Notes under the pieces: model-generated
The model's input: only the letters and a program-made list of their open reading frames with translations
Told to the model about the DNA's origin: nothing
Database searches by the model: none
Origin: Sulfuricurvum sp.
Lineage (GTDB): Bacteria > Campylobacterota > Campylobacteria > Campylobacterales > Sulfurimonadaceae
Reading direction: 5' to 3'
DNA length: 40,884 nucleotides
NCBI GenBank assembly: GCA_024637215.1
Contig: JAGXFM010000079.1
Coordinates: forward strand, 1-40,884
Translations under genes and position numbers: made by a program
Shown: in pieces, positions 16,046-24,316 of the stretch
Position numbering within the stretch: the stretch's first letter is position 1
How the letters are laid out: every line of letters begins with the position of its first letter

Positions 16046-17046
16046 GACTCGAAAATATCCTCGCGCTGAGTAAAGGGAGCCTCTTAGGGGAACCCTCTGT
16101 CAGTCTCTTTGAAAGTGTCGTCTTTGAAGCTTCCAAAGTAAAGCGCGGATCATTTTTTATTGCCTATTCACCGGAAGATATCCCCGAAGCACTTCAAAAC
16201 GGTGCGTATGGAGTTATGTTTGATAAACCGACTCAAATCAGCGATAGTGAAATTGCTTGGATAAAAGTAGATAATATCGAAAGTGCTCTAAAAAAGCTTC
16301 TTCGTTTTTATCTCCTTGAAAAAGAGTTGCAAGCGTACGCATGTGATCCCATCACTTTACGTCTTTCTTCTATGATTTCCACCCCGCCGAACTTTTGTAA
16401 TATAGAGGGGTCGATGCAAAATATTTGGGAAAAACTGTGGGGGTTAGAAAAAAAGTCAATAGTACTTTTCTCCCCTGCCCTGAGTGACCCCGATATTTTT
16501 ATTGAATACTCTCAACTGATACGTGCGCAGGAAAGTACAATTACCATTATTGAGCAAACTTTATTTGAGACTTCTTTTATCCACAATGATACTTTTTACG
16601 AGCGTCAGATGCTCTCACCATTTTTCATCCCCTATTTGGAACATATCCTCTTTTTCTATACTTTTTTGCGTATTCCTTTTCAAATACGCGGATTTAGTAA
16701 AATGGGACATTTTATCCCTGTCTTTACCAATTCGAGATTGGAGAGTAAAGAGTTCGGAAGCAGTGATCGGGTAGTTATATTCGAACCCCTTCTTGAGCTG
16801 ATTGATGAGCAGATTGATTTTTTAGATGCACAGGCAGCATGGGCAAAAATAATTTATCTCCTACCTGAGAGTATGCGTTCAAGTATAACAATAGGGGTAG
16901 AGAATATTATTTTCTACCGTTATTCTGAAGAGGTATTGGCTATTTTACAATCGGCAGTTTTTCATTTTGCCCTTGTTGCAGGGGTGGACAAGGGGATATT
17001 AAACCCTACTCGATCTGCTATGAAACAGCTGGAACTTGACTTTTAA
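16042..17046 (+). CDS. Protein with Mur-ligase-like N-terminal domain, no ATP site
   Basis: 334 residues. Residues about 25-70 (VVFEASKVKRGSFFIAYS, EALQNGAYGVMFDKP) closely resemble the N-terminal UDP-MurNAc-binding domain of MurE/MurF. Beyond about 110 there is no P-loop (no GxxGKT) and no Mur-ligase lysine motif; instead it reads as an alpha/beta region with hydrophobic patches (ILFFYTFLRIPFQIRGF). It could bind a muropeptide precursor or regulate wall synthesis, but that is speculation. It is coupled to metG (ATGA), an arrangement I also recall from other Campylobacterota. No exact family name is claimed. Its stop overlaps that of the convergent metallopeptidase gene. Confidence 0.65.
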   Translation: MRLENILALSKGSLLGEPSVSLFESVVFEASKVKRGSFFIAYSPEDIPEALQNGAYGVMFDKPTQISDSEIAWIKVDNIESALKKLLRFYLLEKELQAYACDPITLRLSSMISTPPNFCNIEGSMQNIWEKLWGLEKKSIVLFSPALSDPDIFIEYSQLIRAQESTITIIEQTLFETSFIHNDTFYERQMLSPFFIPYLEHILFFYTFLRIPFQIRGFSKMGHFIPVFTNSRLESKEFGSSDRVVIFEPLLELIDEQIDFLDAQAAWAKIIYLLPESMRSSITIGVENIIFYRYSEEVLAILQSAVFHFALVAGVDKGILNPTRSAMKQLELDF

Positions 17047-17681
17047 CCTATTCGAATTTGTTTTAACTCACGACGTAAGAGTCTCTCATTATCTAAAATA
17101 CTCCGTACCAAATTATGAAAATCTTTAGAATGGTTCATATGGCGCAAGTGAGCTAATTCATGAACGATAATGTAATCGATATGCGTATAAGAGAGCTGCA
17201 TCATCATGGTATTAAGCGTTACGATTCCCTCGCTATTGCAGCTCCCCCAGCGTCGCCGCATCTTTTTAAATCGTATCTCGTTCGGGTGTAAATTCATCTT
17301 ACGTGCATAATGCGATACACGTGAAGGAAGGGTTAAAAGTGCTTCATTTTTATAAAAACTATTGTAATATTTTTCAATATTAACACTATTTTTTACTTTT
17401 TGTATACTTTCTAAAAGATTGGGTAATTGAGAGAGAGGTATGCATTCTCCCCTAAAACGTATTGTTTCACCGAGAGTGTGATGCGCTAGAGGAGCGGAGG
17501 CTATTGCGATAAGTTTAGAACGTATCCAACGCTCCCTTTCAGCTAAAATTGCACGAATACTTTGCTCGATTTTGATGGGGGTACGAACACACACTTCACC
17601 GCTGTGGGTAATGGTGATATAGGTGTTACGATTTCGAGGGCGATAATGGATCGTTATCGGTGAGGTGTGAGAATCAAACAT
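17043..17681 (-). CDS. YgjP-type zinc metallopeptidase domain protein
   Basis: 212 residues, no signal peptide. The N-terminal half is strands (ITIHYRPRNRNTYITIT) typical of the YgjP/DUF45 family. The C-terminal half has KKMRRRWGSCNSEGIVTLN, then the zinc site H174-E175-xx-H178 (VHELAHLRHMNHSKDFH), with H184 as the likely third ligand. The WGSC and HELxHxxxxNH pair is diagnostic of this SprT/WLM-like group. Substrate unknown. It overlaps queC by eight bases and is co-transcribed with it; the stop overlaps the convergent Mur-like gene by four bases. Confidence 0.85.
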   Translation of the reverse strand: MFDSHTSPITIHYRPRNRNTYITITHSGEVCVRTPIKIEQSIRAILAERERWIRSKLIAIASAPLAHHTLGETIRFRGECIPLSQLPNLLESIQKVKNSVNIEKYYNSFYKNEALLTLPSRVSHYARKMNLHPNEIRFKKMRRRWGSCNSEGIVTLNTMMMQLSYTHIDYIIVHELAHLRHMNHSKDFHNLVRSILDNERLLRRELKQIRIG

Positions 17682-18339
17682 ACGCTATAGGATCAACCGC
17701 TCCGGCACGTTCGAATCCGCGCAGACGCAGACGGCAGCTATCGCAGACACCGCACGCTCTCTCTTCGCTTTGGTAGCAGCTCCATGTAAGATGAAGCGGT
17801 GCACCCAGTCGAAGTGACTCTTCAACAATTTGAGATTTTTGCAGATGTACCAACGGCATCTCTATCGTAATATTTGTCGTCTCTTTCGTTCCCAAATTTG
17901 CCGCGTTCTGAAATGTCTCGATAAAGGCTTCCCGACAGTCGGGATACCCGCTGCTGTCCTCTTCGACGACACCGATAGCGATAACACTGCACCCCTCTTT
18001 TTCGGCGATTGCCGTTGCGATAGAGAGAAATATTCCATTACGAAACGGTACATAGGTGATCGGTACCCCCGATTCAACACCACCTGTAGGAACTGTGATA
18101 GTATGATCGGTTAGAGCTGAAGCACCGATGGTTTTGAAAAAATCGAGATCAATCTCATATTTTTCACTCACCCCTAAATCGTCACAAATATTTCTAAAAC
18201 AGGATAGTTCTTTCTCTACGGTGCGCTGTCCATAGTTGAAATGGAGAGCCACGATCTCGTAGCCGCGTGAGCGCATGATGTAAGCGACAAGAGTCGAATC
18301 CATACCACCGCTCATAATACAAAGTGCTTTCTTTTTCAT
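17674..18339 (-). CDS. queC: 7-cyano-7-deazaguanine synthase QueC
   Basis: 221 residues. The ATP-pyrophosphatase loop SGGMDST is at 10-16. The C-terminal zinc-binding cysteines are in SCYQSEERACGVCDSCRLR, as expected for QueC. It converts 7-carboxy-7-deazaguanine to preQ0 in queuosine biosynthesis. ATG at 18339 is chosen: it begins MKKKALCIMSGG as in the family and has a TAAAAT sequence shortly upstream. A TTG at 18375 would add 12 residues that do not look like QueC. No other queuosine gene is present in this window. Confidence 0.92.
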   Translation of the reverse strand: MKKKALCIMSGGMDSTLVAYIMRSRGYEIVALHFNYGQRTVEKELSCFRNICDDLGVSEKYEIDLDFFKTIGASALTDHTITVPTGGVESGVPITYVPFRNGIFLSIATAIAEKEGCSVIAIGVVEEDSSGYPDCREAFIETFQNAANLGTKETTNITIEMPLVHLQKSQIVEESLRLGAPLHLTWSCYQSEERACGVCDSCRLRLRGFERAGAVDPIAYV

Positions 18340-18514
18340 AGGAATAATTTTAGCAGGGAGTTGCTTAGGGAGCAATGGGATGTATAAAGATCCCCATCTC
18401 GTCCACTTCCGTGATTATTGTGTTACGATTTCATGTTTCGGAAGTGTTTTCAATGAGGAAAGAAATTATAGACGTTTCGGTATCAAAATGGGATCAAAAA
18501 AGTATCCCCTGTGT

Positions 18515-18520
18515 TACAAT
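18515..18520 (+). promoter_or_regulatory. -10 element immediately before ybeY
   Basis: TACAAT ends six bases before the YbeY ATG at 18527, so transcription starting at the usual distance would begin at or within a base or two of the start codon (leaderless mRNA). No Shine-Dalgarno is visible in between. Confidence 0.4.
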
Positions 18521-18526
18521 ATCATC

Positions 18527-18949
18527 ATGATAGAATTAGATAACCGAACCGACAAAAATTATAATTTTGACCTATTAGAACAAATAGCCGACGTCTTAAC
18601 AACACAAGAGATTGAGTTAATACTCACCGATAATAGTGAGATCGCCGAAATTAATCGTGAGTTTCGCGGTATTGACAATGCAACCGATGTCCTTAGTTTT
18701 CCGAGTGATCCATTCCCTAATGCGCCTCTTGGGAGTATCGTGATTAGTGTCCAAAAAGTTGAAAGTGTCGCACAAGCGCTCGGACATACGGAAAACGACG
18801 AAATCGCCCTACTCTTTATCCATGGAATACTTCATCTGCTTGGATTCGATCATGAGACTGACAAAGGGGAGATGCGGGAGAAAGAGGTAGAGATGATTGA
18901 AAAGTTCAATCTTCCTAAAAGTCTGATTGTCCGAACACTCGAAGAGTAA
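18527..18949 (+). CDS. ybeY: Endoribonuclease YbeY (rRNA maturation factor)
   Basis: 140 residues. The zinc motif H99-xxx-H103-xxxxx-H109 (HGILHLLGFDHETD) is exact for YbeY, as is the RGIDNATDVLSFP segment. It acts in 16S rRNA 3'-end maturation and ribosome quality control. The reading frame is open back to 18380, but ATG 18527 gives the usual family length and N-terminus; the upstream 49 codons do not resemble YbeY and contain the probable promoter. The stop codon sits directly against the end of the convergent PBP2 gene. Confidence 0.92.
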   Translation: MIELDNRTDKNYNFDLLEQIADVLTTQEIELILTDNSEIAEINREFRGIDNATDVLSFPSDPFPNAPLGSIVISVQKVESVAQALGHTENDEIALLFIHGILHLLGFDHETDKGEMREKEVEMIEKFNLPKSLIVRTLEE

Positions 18950-20755
18950 CTATTGTTCCTGAGGGGGAGCTTTTTTAATATACCCTAAATCGTCAAGTTT
19001 GTTATAGATAGATGAAATCATACCTCCCGTTGCTTCGCCGCCGTGTCCTCCATGCTCAACCATAACCGTAACGATAAACTGTGGATTGTCGGCAGGTCCA
19101 TAGGTTGTAAACCATGCGTGAGATCGGCTAAAATAATCCATTGAATGTTCGTTTTGACGCTCCTTTACCCCTTGAGCGATTCCGGTTGTTTGTGCTGTTC
19201 CGGTTTTACCTGCAATTGGAAATCGGGTATAAACATACGCTTTTGCCGTACCGCCTGGATCATTACATACGCCTCGCATCGCATCTTGAATGATCGGGAG
19301 TTTCTCTTTTTCGTGAGGGGTTAATACATCCAAAGGTTTTGGTGTATAGGGGTTATTTCCAATTCTTTTTGCAATATGGGGTATAGGTAGCAATCCTGTT
19401 GCCATAAGTGCTGTTTGCTGTGCAATCTGCATCGGTGTGACGAGAAAATCCCCTTGACCGATCGAGGTATTGAGGGTTTCACCCTGATACCATGGTTTTT
19501 TAAACTTTTCTCGCTTCCATGTACGGCTAGGGACTGTTCCTATAAATTCGTTCGGTAAGTCGATCCCTGTTTTTTTACCGAGTCCCATACGCATGAGCCC
19601 CGTACTCATCCGCTCGATACCGACTTGCAGCGATCCTTTGTAAAAATAATCATCACAACTTTGTGTAATGGCTTTCGGTAAATCTGTAGTTCCGTGACCA
19701 TGATTTTTCCAACAACGGAATGCACGGTTACCGAGTTTCATTGATCCGCTGCACTGTATAGAACTGTGCTCATTCAACATTCCGGAGGTAGTATAGATGA
19801 GTCCCATCTCTGTTTTAATAGTAGATCCCGGAGGATAGAGCCCATTAATCATTTTGTTGGTGAAAGGGGCATCCACGCTGGACATAAGTGCATTCCAATC
19901 CGTAGAGCTAATCCCTGATACAAAGGTATTAAGATCATATTCGGGATAGCTGCCCGCAGCGTATACCGCACCGTGAATATCCATAACAATGACAGCACCG
20001 ACCCGTTTTTCAAAAGCTTGTGTAATAAAATTTTGAAGGTTCATATCAATATTGAGTATTAAGTTACGATTCTCTTGCGTTGCGCTTCGCCCTAATTCTT
20101 CGATTTCAACATTGTGTGCATTTACTTTAATACGGCGTTCTCCCGCAACTCCTTGGAGGTAACGGTTGTAGTATTTCTCAATCCCATTTTTACCGACGTG
20201 ACCTAAAAGCTGTAAGGATGGGTCGGCATTGATCTCTTTTTGGTTGGCTTTTGCCACATATCCTATGAAATGCGATCCGACAAGTCCATAAGGATAGAGC
20301 CGTTTTGGTGAAGGGGATATTTTAATCGTTTCACGCAAATTCATTAATGCATAGAGGGGAATAACCGTTTCATGCGGGACAAAATCAACAACATCGATAA
20401 ATGCATGGTTATAGTAAGAATCCTGCTGTTTATAGGTTTTTGCTATTTTTTTGCCGTCCAATGTCGGAATCATTGAGAGTAAATAAGCGATCTCTTTTTC
20501 CAAACGCGTGGTATCCTTGCCTTTGGTCAAGTGCGGGGCAAAAGCGATTTTAAAACCCAACTCATTAATCGCAATAGGCTCATTGTTACGATCGAGTATT
20601 TCACCGCGTACCGGAGCAGAGAGTTCGGATTTTATACTATTGTTTTCTGAAAGATTTTCATAATAATCATTAGATTGAACAGAGAGATGGAATACCCGAA
20701 CAACGAGACCAATCCAGACAATAACAAAAAAAGTCAATAAAATTCTAATTTTCAT
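18950..20755 (-). CDS. mrdA: Penicillin-binding protein 2 (elongation-specific transpeptidase)
   Basis: 601 residues. A single N-terminal membrane anchor (ILLTFFVIVWIGLVVRVF) is followed by the PBP dimerisation region with PVRGEILDRNNEPIA. The transpeptidase domain has S311-T-I-K314 as the SxxK nucleophile motif, SCD as the SxN-type motif (QSCDDYFYKG), and K517-T-G (GKTGTAQTTG). It cross-links lateral-wall peptidoglycan in the rod complex. It is the last gene of the 13-gene envelope operon. It directly follows, with a four-base overlap, a small MreD-like membrane protein, consistent with rod-complex function. Confidence 0.93.
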   Translation of the reverse strand: MKIRILLTFFVIVWIGLVVRVFHLSVQSNDYYENLSENNSIKSELSAPVRGEILDRNNEPIAINELGFKIAFAPHLTKGKDTTRLEKEIAYLLSMIPTLDGKKIAKTYKQQDSYYNHAFIDVVDFVPHETVIPLYALMNLRETIKISPSPKRLYPYGLVGSHFIGYVAKANQKEINADPSLQLLGHVGKNGIEKYYNRYLQGVAGERRIKVNAHNVEIEELGRSATQENRNLILNIDMNLQNFITQAFEKRVGAVIVMDIHGAVYAAGSYPEYDLNTFVSGISSTDWNALMSSVDAPFTNKMINGLYPPGSTIKTEMGLIYTTSGMLNEHSSIQCSGSMKLGNRAFRCWKNHGHGTTDLPKAITQSCDDYFYKGSLQVGIERMSTGLMRMGLGKKTGIDLPNEFIGTVPSRTWKREKFKKPWYQGETLNTSIGQGDFLVTPMQIAQQTALMATGLLPIPHIAKRIGNNPYTPKPLDVLTPHEKEKLPIIQDAMRGVCNDPGGTAKAYVYTRFPIAGKTGTAQTTGIAQGVKERQNEHSMDYFSRSHAWFTTYGPADNPQFIVTVMVEHGGHGGEATGGMISSIYNKLDDLGYIKKAPPQEQ

Positions 20756-21207
20756 ACTAACGCCGCAATAATTAAAAATTCTATAATCATATAGAGAACA
20801 GTATGCCAGTCAATGACAGGAACACTCAATAAAAGCACTTGATTCACAAACCACATAAATACCCAATACCCAATGTACCCCAATGCAACAAAAATCCCGG
20901 CAATACAAGGTTTACATTGAATGGTCTGCTCAATTTTTGGAAGCAGATAACGGGATAAAAAGGTGAAAAATATAACGGTACTTCCAAACCAAAATCCTTT
21001 TTCAGCTTCAAATACCAGAAGCATAATGATTACCGTTACTAAAGCAAAAAGATCATTTTTAGTAAGTGCATCATAATAGAGAAAAAAAAGTAGTGCCAGC
21101 AAGGGTGGCAATAGGAGATACATGCTGCTCAGGCTAATGTAAATAACGAATAAGGCGACTAAAAAAAGTCGACTTATAACGTTTTGATAAGAGAAACTTC
21201 GTTGCAT
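20752..21207 (-). CDS. MreD-like small integral membrane protein
   Basis: 151 residues with about five hydrophobic helices (for example LFLVALFVIYISLSSMYLLLPPLLALLFFLYY, FALVTVIIMLLVFEAEKGF, FVALGYIGYWVFMWFVNQVLLL). The pattern of short helices and the place just upstream of PBP2 resemble MreD, which links MreC and PBP2 in the rod complex. Sequence similarity to MreD is not obvious to me; I recall a comparable integral membrane protein before the PBP gene in C. jejuni. The start overlaps the preceding acetyltransferase gene by 34 bases, with no clear ribosome-binding site, so translation is probably coupled. Confidence 0.55.
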   Translation of the reverse strand: MQRSFSYQNVISRLFLVALFVIYISLSSMYLLLPPLLALLFFLYYDALTKNDLFALVTVIIMLLVFEAEKGFWFGSTVIFFTFLSRYLLPKIEQTIQCKPCIAGIFVALGYIGYWVFMWFVNQVLLLSVPVIDWHTVLYMIIEFLIIAALV

Positions 21208-21635
21208 ATCGGAAAGTGTTTACATTTAATACAATCTGCCCAGATTTTATGTTCGGGGATAGATTCTTTGGGAATTTCAATAAATCCCAAACGTTCAAAA
21301 AAGCGTTGTTGATACGTCAACGCTAAAACCTCTTTTAAACCTAAACGGCGACCTTCTTCACACGCATTTTCAACTAAATTACTCCCAATATTACGTCCTC
21401 GATAGTCTGTATCGATGATCATAGATCGAAGTTCCGCTAAAGAGGGAGAATGGATATGTAACGCAACAAATCCGACTAACTTCTCACTATCCATAGCTAA
21501 AAAATAAGATCGTATGTTGGTGGCGATTTCATCATTGCTGCGAGGCAAAATTACACCGCTCTCTATTTCAGGAGCTACTAATAACTGCATTGCGGGAATA
21601 TCATGAAGGGTCGGTTTTTTATAGGTAATACTCAT
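21174..21635 (-). CDS. GNAT acetyltransferase, probably short-form N-acetylglutamate synthase (ArgA)
   Basis: 153 residues. The acetyl-CoA loop of the GNAT fold is visible (DTDYRGRNIGSNLVENAC). The C-terminal segment FFERLGFIEIPKESIPEHK, followed by WADCIKCKHFPICNE, is characteristic of the short ArgA-type enzymes that lack the kinase-like domain of E. coli ArgA. These make N-acetylglutamate for arginine synthesis. The cysteine cluster in the tail is common in that group. It overlaps engB by four bases. The family call (GNAT) is firm; the ArgA substrate is a good inference from the tail motif. Confidence 0.75.
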   Translation of the reverse strand: MSITYKKPTLHDIPAMQLLVAPEIESGVILPRSNDEIATNIRSYFLAMDSEKLVGFVALHIHSPSLAELRSMIIDTDYRGRNIGSNLVENACEEGRRLGLKEVLALTYQQRFFERLGFIEIPKESIPEHKIWADCIKCKHFPICNEVSLIKTL

Positions 21636-22243
21636 GCTTCATTACTTTTCAGCAATCGGTAGAGATGTTCGACAATGGCGTCAACTCCACGACGTTTTGA
21701 ATTAGAGACCATGATGGCACCCGGAAACCGTTTTTTTAACTCATTAAGCTCTTTTTGATTTAATTTATCGATTTTTGTAAAAATGGTGACAATCGTTTGA
21801 TCCTGAGTGCAAATTTCATCTAAATAGCTACTGACAGAGCGGTCAATCTCTAAATCGGGGTGACGGCAATCGATCAGGTGGACAAAAATACGTATTTGTT
21901 TTCGTTCAGAGATAAAGCCTGTGAGATTGCTTTCCCAATCGGTTTTAAGTGATTTGGCTACTTTCGCATATCCAAATCCCGGCAAGTCAACAAATTTGGC
22001 ACTTAAGCGCTCATTCGTATCCCGATCGGCAAATATCACATCGAAATAGTTGATTAAGCGGGTTTTACCCGGTGTTGCAGAAACTTTTGCAAGTGATTTA
22101 CGTTTGGTAAGGGTATTAAGCAGTGAACTTTTCCCTGTATTGGAACGAGCCATAAATGCCACTTCGTTTTGATACTCATTTTCCGGCGTTAAGCGGATAT
22201 TCGGAGCCGATGTGACAAAGACAGAGTCGATAATTTCAATCAT
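21632..22243 (-). CDS. engB: Ribosome biogenesis GTP-binding protein EngB (YsxC/YihA)
   Basis: 203 residues. G1 is ARSNTGKSS at 32-40 (the usual first Gly is Ala), G2 lies in TPGKTRLINYF, G3 is DLPGFGYAKV, G4 is TKIDKL, and G5 is near MVSNSKRRGVDAI. This order and size are those of EngB, which assists 50S subunit assembly. It overlaps lptA (ATGA) and the acetyltransferase by four bases each. Confidence 0.93.
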   Translation of the reverse strand: MIEIIDSVFVTSAPNIRLTPENEYQNEVAFMARSNTGKSSLLNTLTKRKSLAKVSATPGKTRLINYFDVIFADRDTNERLSAKFVDLPGFGYAKVAKSLKTDWESNLTGFISERKQIRIFVHLIDCRHPDLEIDRSVSSYLDEICTQDQTIVTIFTKIDKLNQKELNELKKRFPGAIMVSNSKRRGVDAIVEHLYRLLKSNEA

Positions 22244-22734
22244 TTGAGAGGACTTTTTTCTTTTGATTTTTTATCTTGGAGGGTGAATGTCATCACTACC
22301 GGTTCATCATTGGCACTTTCAGCCGAAGCATGTCCTTGTATGGTATTAATGACCACTTTGTCCCCTTTTACACGACGATAATCATCAATACGGATCAAGT
22401 CAACTTTTTTGTAAAATTGGTATTCACTTTCAACCGGGAGGTAGATGGCCGTTTGAGATCTACCTTTATATTTTTCACCCAGTTCCGTTACGATGTAAAA
22501 AGATACGTCTCCCTCTGCAAAATATTTCGTCGGTTTGTTCTCTTTATCTGTGTAAATCGTCACTTTAGAAGCGTTGAGTTCATCACGTCCTTTTGTTACT
22601 TTTACATTTCCGGTAAAGACAGAGACCCCTTTTTGCTGGTCTCCTTTAAAGTTATCGGAAATTACTTTAAGTTCTTCGCTCCATGATAGAGCAAATAATA
22701 AGGGAGAAATGAATAGTAGATTTCGTATTATCAT
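22240..22734 (-). CDS. lptA: Lipopolysaccharide transport protein LptA
   Basis: 164-residue periplasmic protein. Signal peptide about 1-18 (LLFISPLLFALSWS). The rest is the OstA/LptA beta-jellyroll: KGVSVFTGNVKVTKGRDELNASKVTIYTDKENKPTKYFAEGDVSF, with the repeated F-x-G-x-V and A-x-x-x-x-I-Y pattern. It bridges LPS from the inner-membrane LptBFGC complex to LptD. It sits directly downstream of lptC and kdsC, forming an LPS-supply block. ATG follows TAGGAAT at good spacing. Confidence 0.88.
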   Translation of the reverse strand: MIIRNLLFISPLLFALSWSEELKVISDNFKGDQQKGVSVFTGNVKVTKGRDELNASKVTIYTDKENKPTKYFAEGDVSFYIVTELGEKYKGRSQTAIYLPVESEYQFYKKVDLIRIDDYRRVKGDKVVINTIQGHASAESANDEPVVMTFTLQDKKSKEKSPLK

Positions 22735-22744
22735 AATAATATTC

Positions 22745-23254
22745 CTATTTTAATTGGTAACTGCCGTGTACTTGATTCGCGGAAACGGTTTTAGCTTCCG
22801 TATTATAAAGCAATCCGTTACCGTCTATTCGATTCTTGTTTTGAGTGATAACAAAAGAACCGCGGGTATCGATAAGAGAGGCTTTTGTATTGTACGTCCC
22901 CTCGTTTGAGCGAAATTCCAAACCGTCATCTCTCTTATAATGTACATGACCGTTAAGCTTGATAATATCATTTCGATAATCGACAGTATCGGCTTGGATA
23001 GTATGAAATAAATTTTTCGTATTATCGCTAAATTTAGCTGATGTTATCACATAATACTCATCAAACTTTTTCCCCTTATCCCCTTCTAAAATATGATCAA
23101 TCCCTTTATGAGAAATTTCATAAAGTGTAAAATCGATGAGTTCTATTTTAGGAATCTCTTTGATCTCATGGACAGCAGCATAGTTCGGAGCGAAATAACC
23201 GTACATGCCCAATAATAATCCAAGAATTAAAACAAAAAAAAGGTTAATTGACAT
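22745..23254 (-). CDS. lptC: LPS export protein LptC
   Basis: 169 residues. One N-terminal membrane helix (INLFFVLILGLLLGMYGYFAP) is followed by a periplasmic LptC/OstA-like beta domain: FTLYEISHKGIDHILEGDKGKKFDEYYVI, then TVDYRNDIIKLNGHVHYKRDDGLEFRSNEGTYNTKASLI, with the strand pattern shared with LptA. It receives LPS from LptBFG and passes it to LptA. ATG at 23254 follows the kdsC stop directly (TAAATG). Confidence 0.85.
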   Translation of the reverse strand: MSINLFFVLILGLLLGMYGYFAPNYAAVHEIKEIPKIELIDFTLYEISHKGIDHILEGDKGKKFDEYYVITSAKFSDNTKNLFHTIQADTVDYRNDIIKLNGHVHYKRDDGLEFRSNEGTYNTKASLIDTRGSFVITQNKNRIDGNGLLYNTEAKTVSANQVHGSYQLK

Positions 23255-23746
23255 TTAGATCCACAATGCTAAAAATTTTTCTTCTTCGCCGTTACGACGA
23301 ATCACTTTTTCAATCATTTCCCGAACGCATGCATCACCGCCGCATCGATCCAAAACCTCTGCAAAGCTTTTCAGATATTCTGAACCGTCTTGTGGTGTAT
23401 ATGCCTGCCCTGCCCATTGCAGTAGATTGTAATCATTCAAATCATCGCCGATAACCGCAACTTCGTGCGGTTCAATCCCAAGCTCAGAACACATAGCTAT
23501 CGCAACGGCACGTTTGTCTTTTACCCCTTGATGTACATGTACTATATCAAGCTCTTTAGCTCTATTAGCTGTAATTGTTGAGTTACGTCCTGTGATAATA
23601 GCAGCACTATGCCCCATTTTAATCCACGATTTAATCGCAAACCCGTCTTTGACATTGAAGTTTTTGAGTTCCAGCCCATCAGCTGTATAAATCATTTTAC
23701 CGTCACTCATACATCCATCAATATCCAAAATCAGCAGTTTAATCAT
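23255..23746 (-). CDS. kdsC: 3-deoxy-D-manno-octulosonate 8-phosphate phosphatase KdsC
   Basis: 163 residues, a cap-less HAD-family phosphatase. Catalytic D8 and D10 lie in LILDIDGCMSDGKM, the Thr of motif II in IITGRNS, a Lys near KDKRAVA, and motif IV in VIGDDLNDYNLL. The size and the GCMSDG sequence are typical of KdsC, which makes Kdo for LPS inner core. Neighbouring lptC and lptA support this. The start overlaps the hisB stop (ATGA at 23743-23746). Confidence 0.9.
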   Translation of the reverse strand: MIKLLILDIDGCMSDGKMIYTADGLELKNFNVKDGFAIKSWIKMGHSAAIITGRNSTITANRAKELDIVHVHQGVKDKRAVAIAMCSELGIEPHEVAVIGDDLNDYNLLQWAGQAYTPQDGSEYLKSFAEVLDRCGGDACVREMIEKVIRRNGEEEKFLALWI

Positions 23747-24315
23747 AAAACACCTTTAGTGCTAGGGACTCCGGCACGATCATTACGATCCAGTGCGCGG
23801 CGAAGGGCAACGGCCAGTGATTTAAATGCCGCTTCGATAATATGGTGTTTGTTCTTACCACGTTGCATAATAATGTGCGCAGTGATCCCGGCGTTAAAGA
23901 CAACAGCACGGAAAAACTCTTCGGCAAGTTCGGCTTCAAACGCCCCGATTTTGCCTGATACAGGGACATCATACACTAAAAAAGGACGATTACTCAAATC
24001 CAAGTCGCATACCACTGCCGCTTCATCCATAACGATGGTAGCACTTCCAAAACGTTCTACATTTTCGATCGGATAGATTGCTTCACGCAGTGCTTGACCT
24101 AAAACAATACCGATGTCTTCGACACTGTGGTGATCGTCTATATGGACATCCCCATTACAGGTTAGTATCAGATCAATCTGCGAGTGTTTGGCAAAACTTT
24201 CCAACATATGATCCAAAAACCCCACTTTTGTCGAGATTGTACTTTTGCCCTCTCCTGCAATGCGGAGTGACAAGTCAATATCGGTCTCTTTGGTCTGACG
24301 TTTTTTTTGGATCAT
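23743..24315 (-). CDS. hisB: Imidazoleglycerol-phosphate dehydratase HisB
   Basis: 190-residue monofunctional enzyme of histidine synthesis. The two manganese-binding histidine motifs are clear: DHMLESFAKH with VHIDDHHSVEDIGI in the first half, and NKHHIIEAAFKSLAVALRRA in the second. The C-terminal VPSTKG is also conserved. There is no phosphatase domain, unlike E. coli HisB. Its place in an envelope operon, apart from other his genes, is unusual. The ATG follows AAGGGAATAAG, shared with the end of rlpA. Confidence 0.94.
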   Translation of the reverse strand: MIQKKRQTKETDIDLSLRIAGEGKSTISTKVGFLDHMLESFAKHSQIDLILTCNGDVHIDDHHSVEDIGIVLGQALREAIYPIENVERFGSATIVMDEAAVVCDLDLSNRPFLVYDVPVSGKIGAFEAELAEEFFRAVVFNAGITAHIIMQRGKNKHHIIEAAFKSLAVALRRALDRNDRAGVPSTKGVL

Positions 24316-24316
24316 C

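Noticed and set aside
18380-18526. Upstream extension of the ybeY frame by 49 codons
   Set aside because: The extra residues do not look like YbeY and the stretch contains the probable promoter; ATG 18527 gives the family's normal length.
23609-24076. 155-codon open frame on the plus strand across kdsC and hisB
   Set aside because: It covers two overlapping, well-identified genes on the other strand; no domain or start signal is seen.
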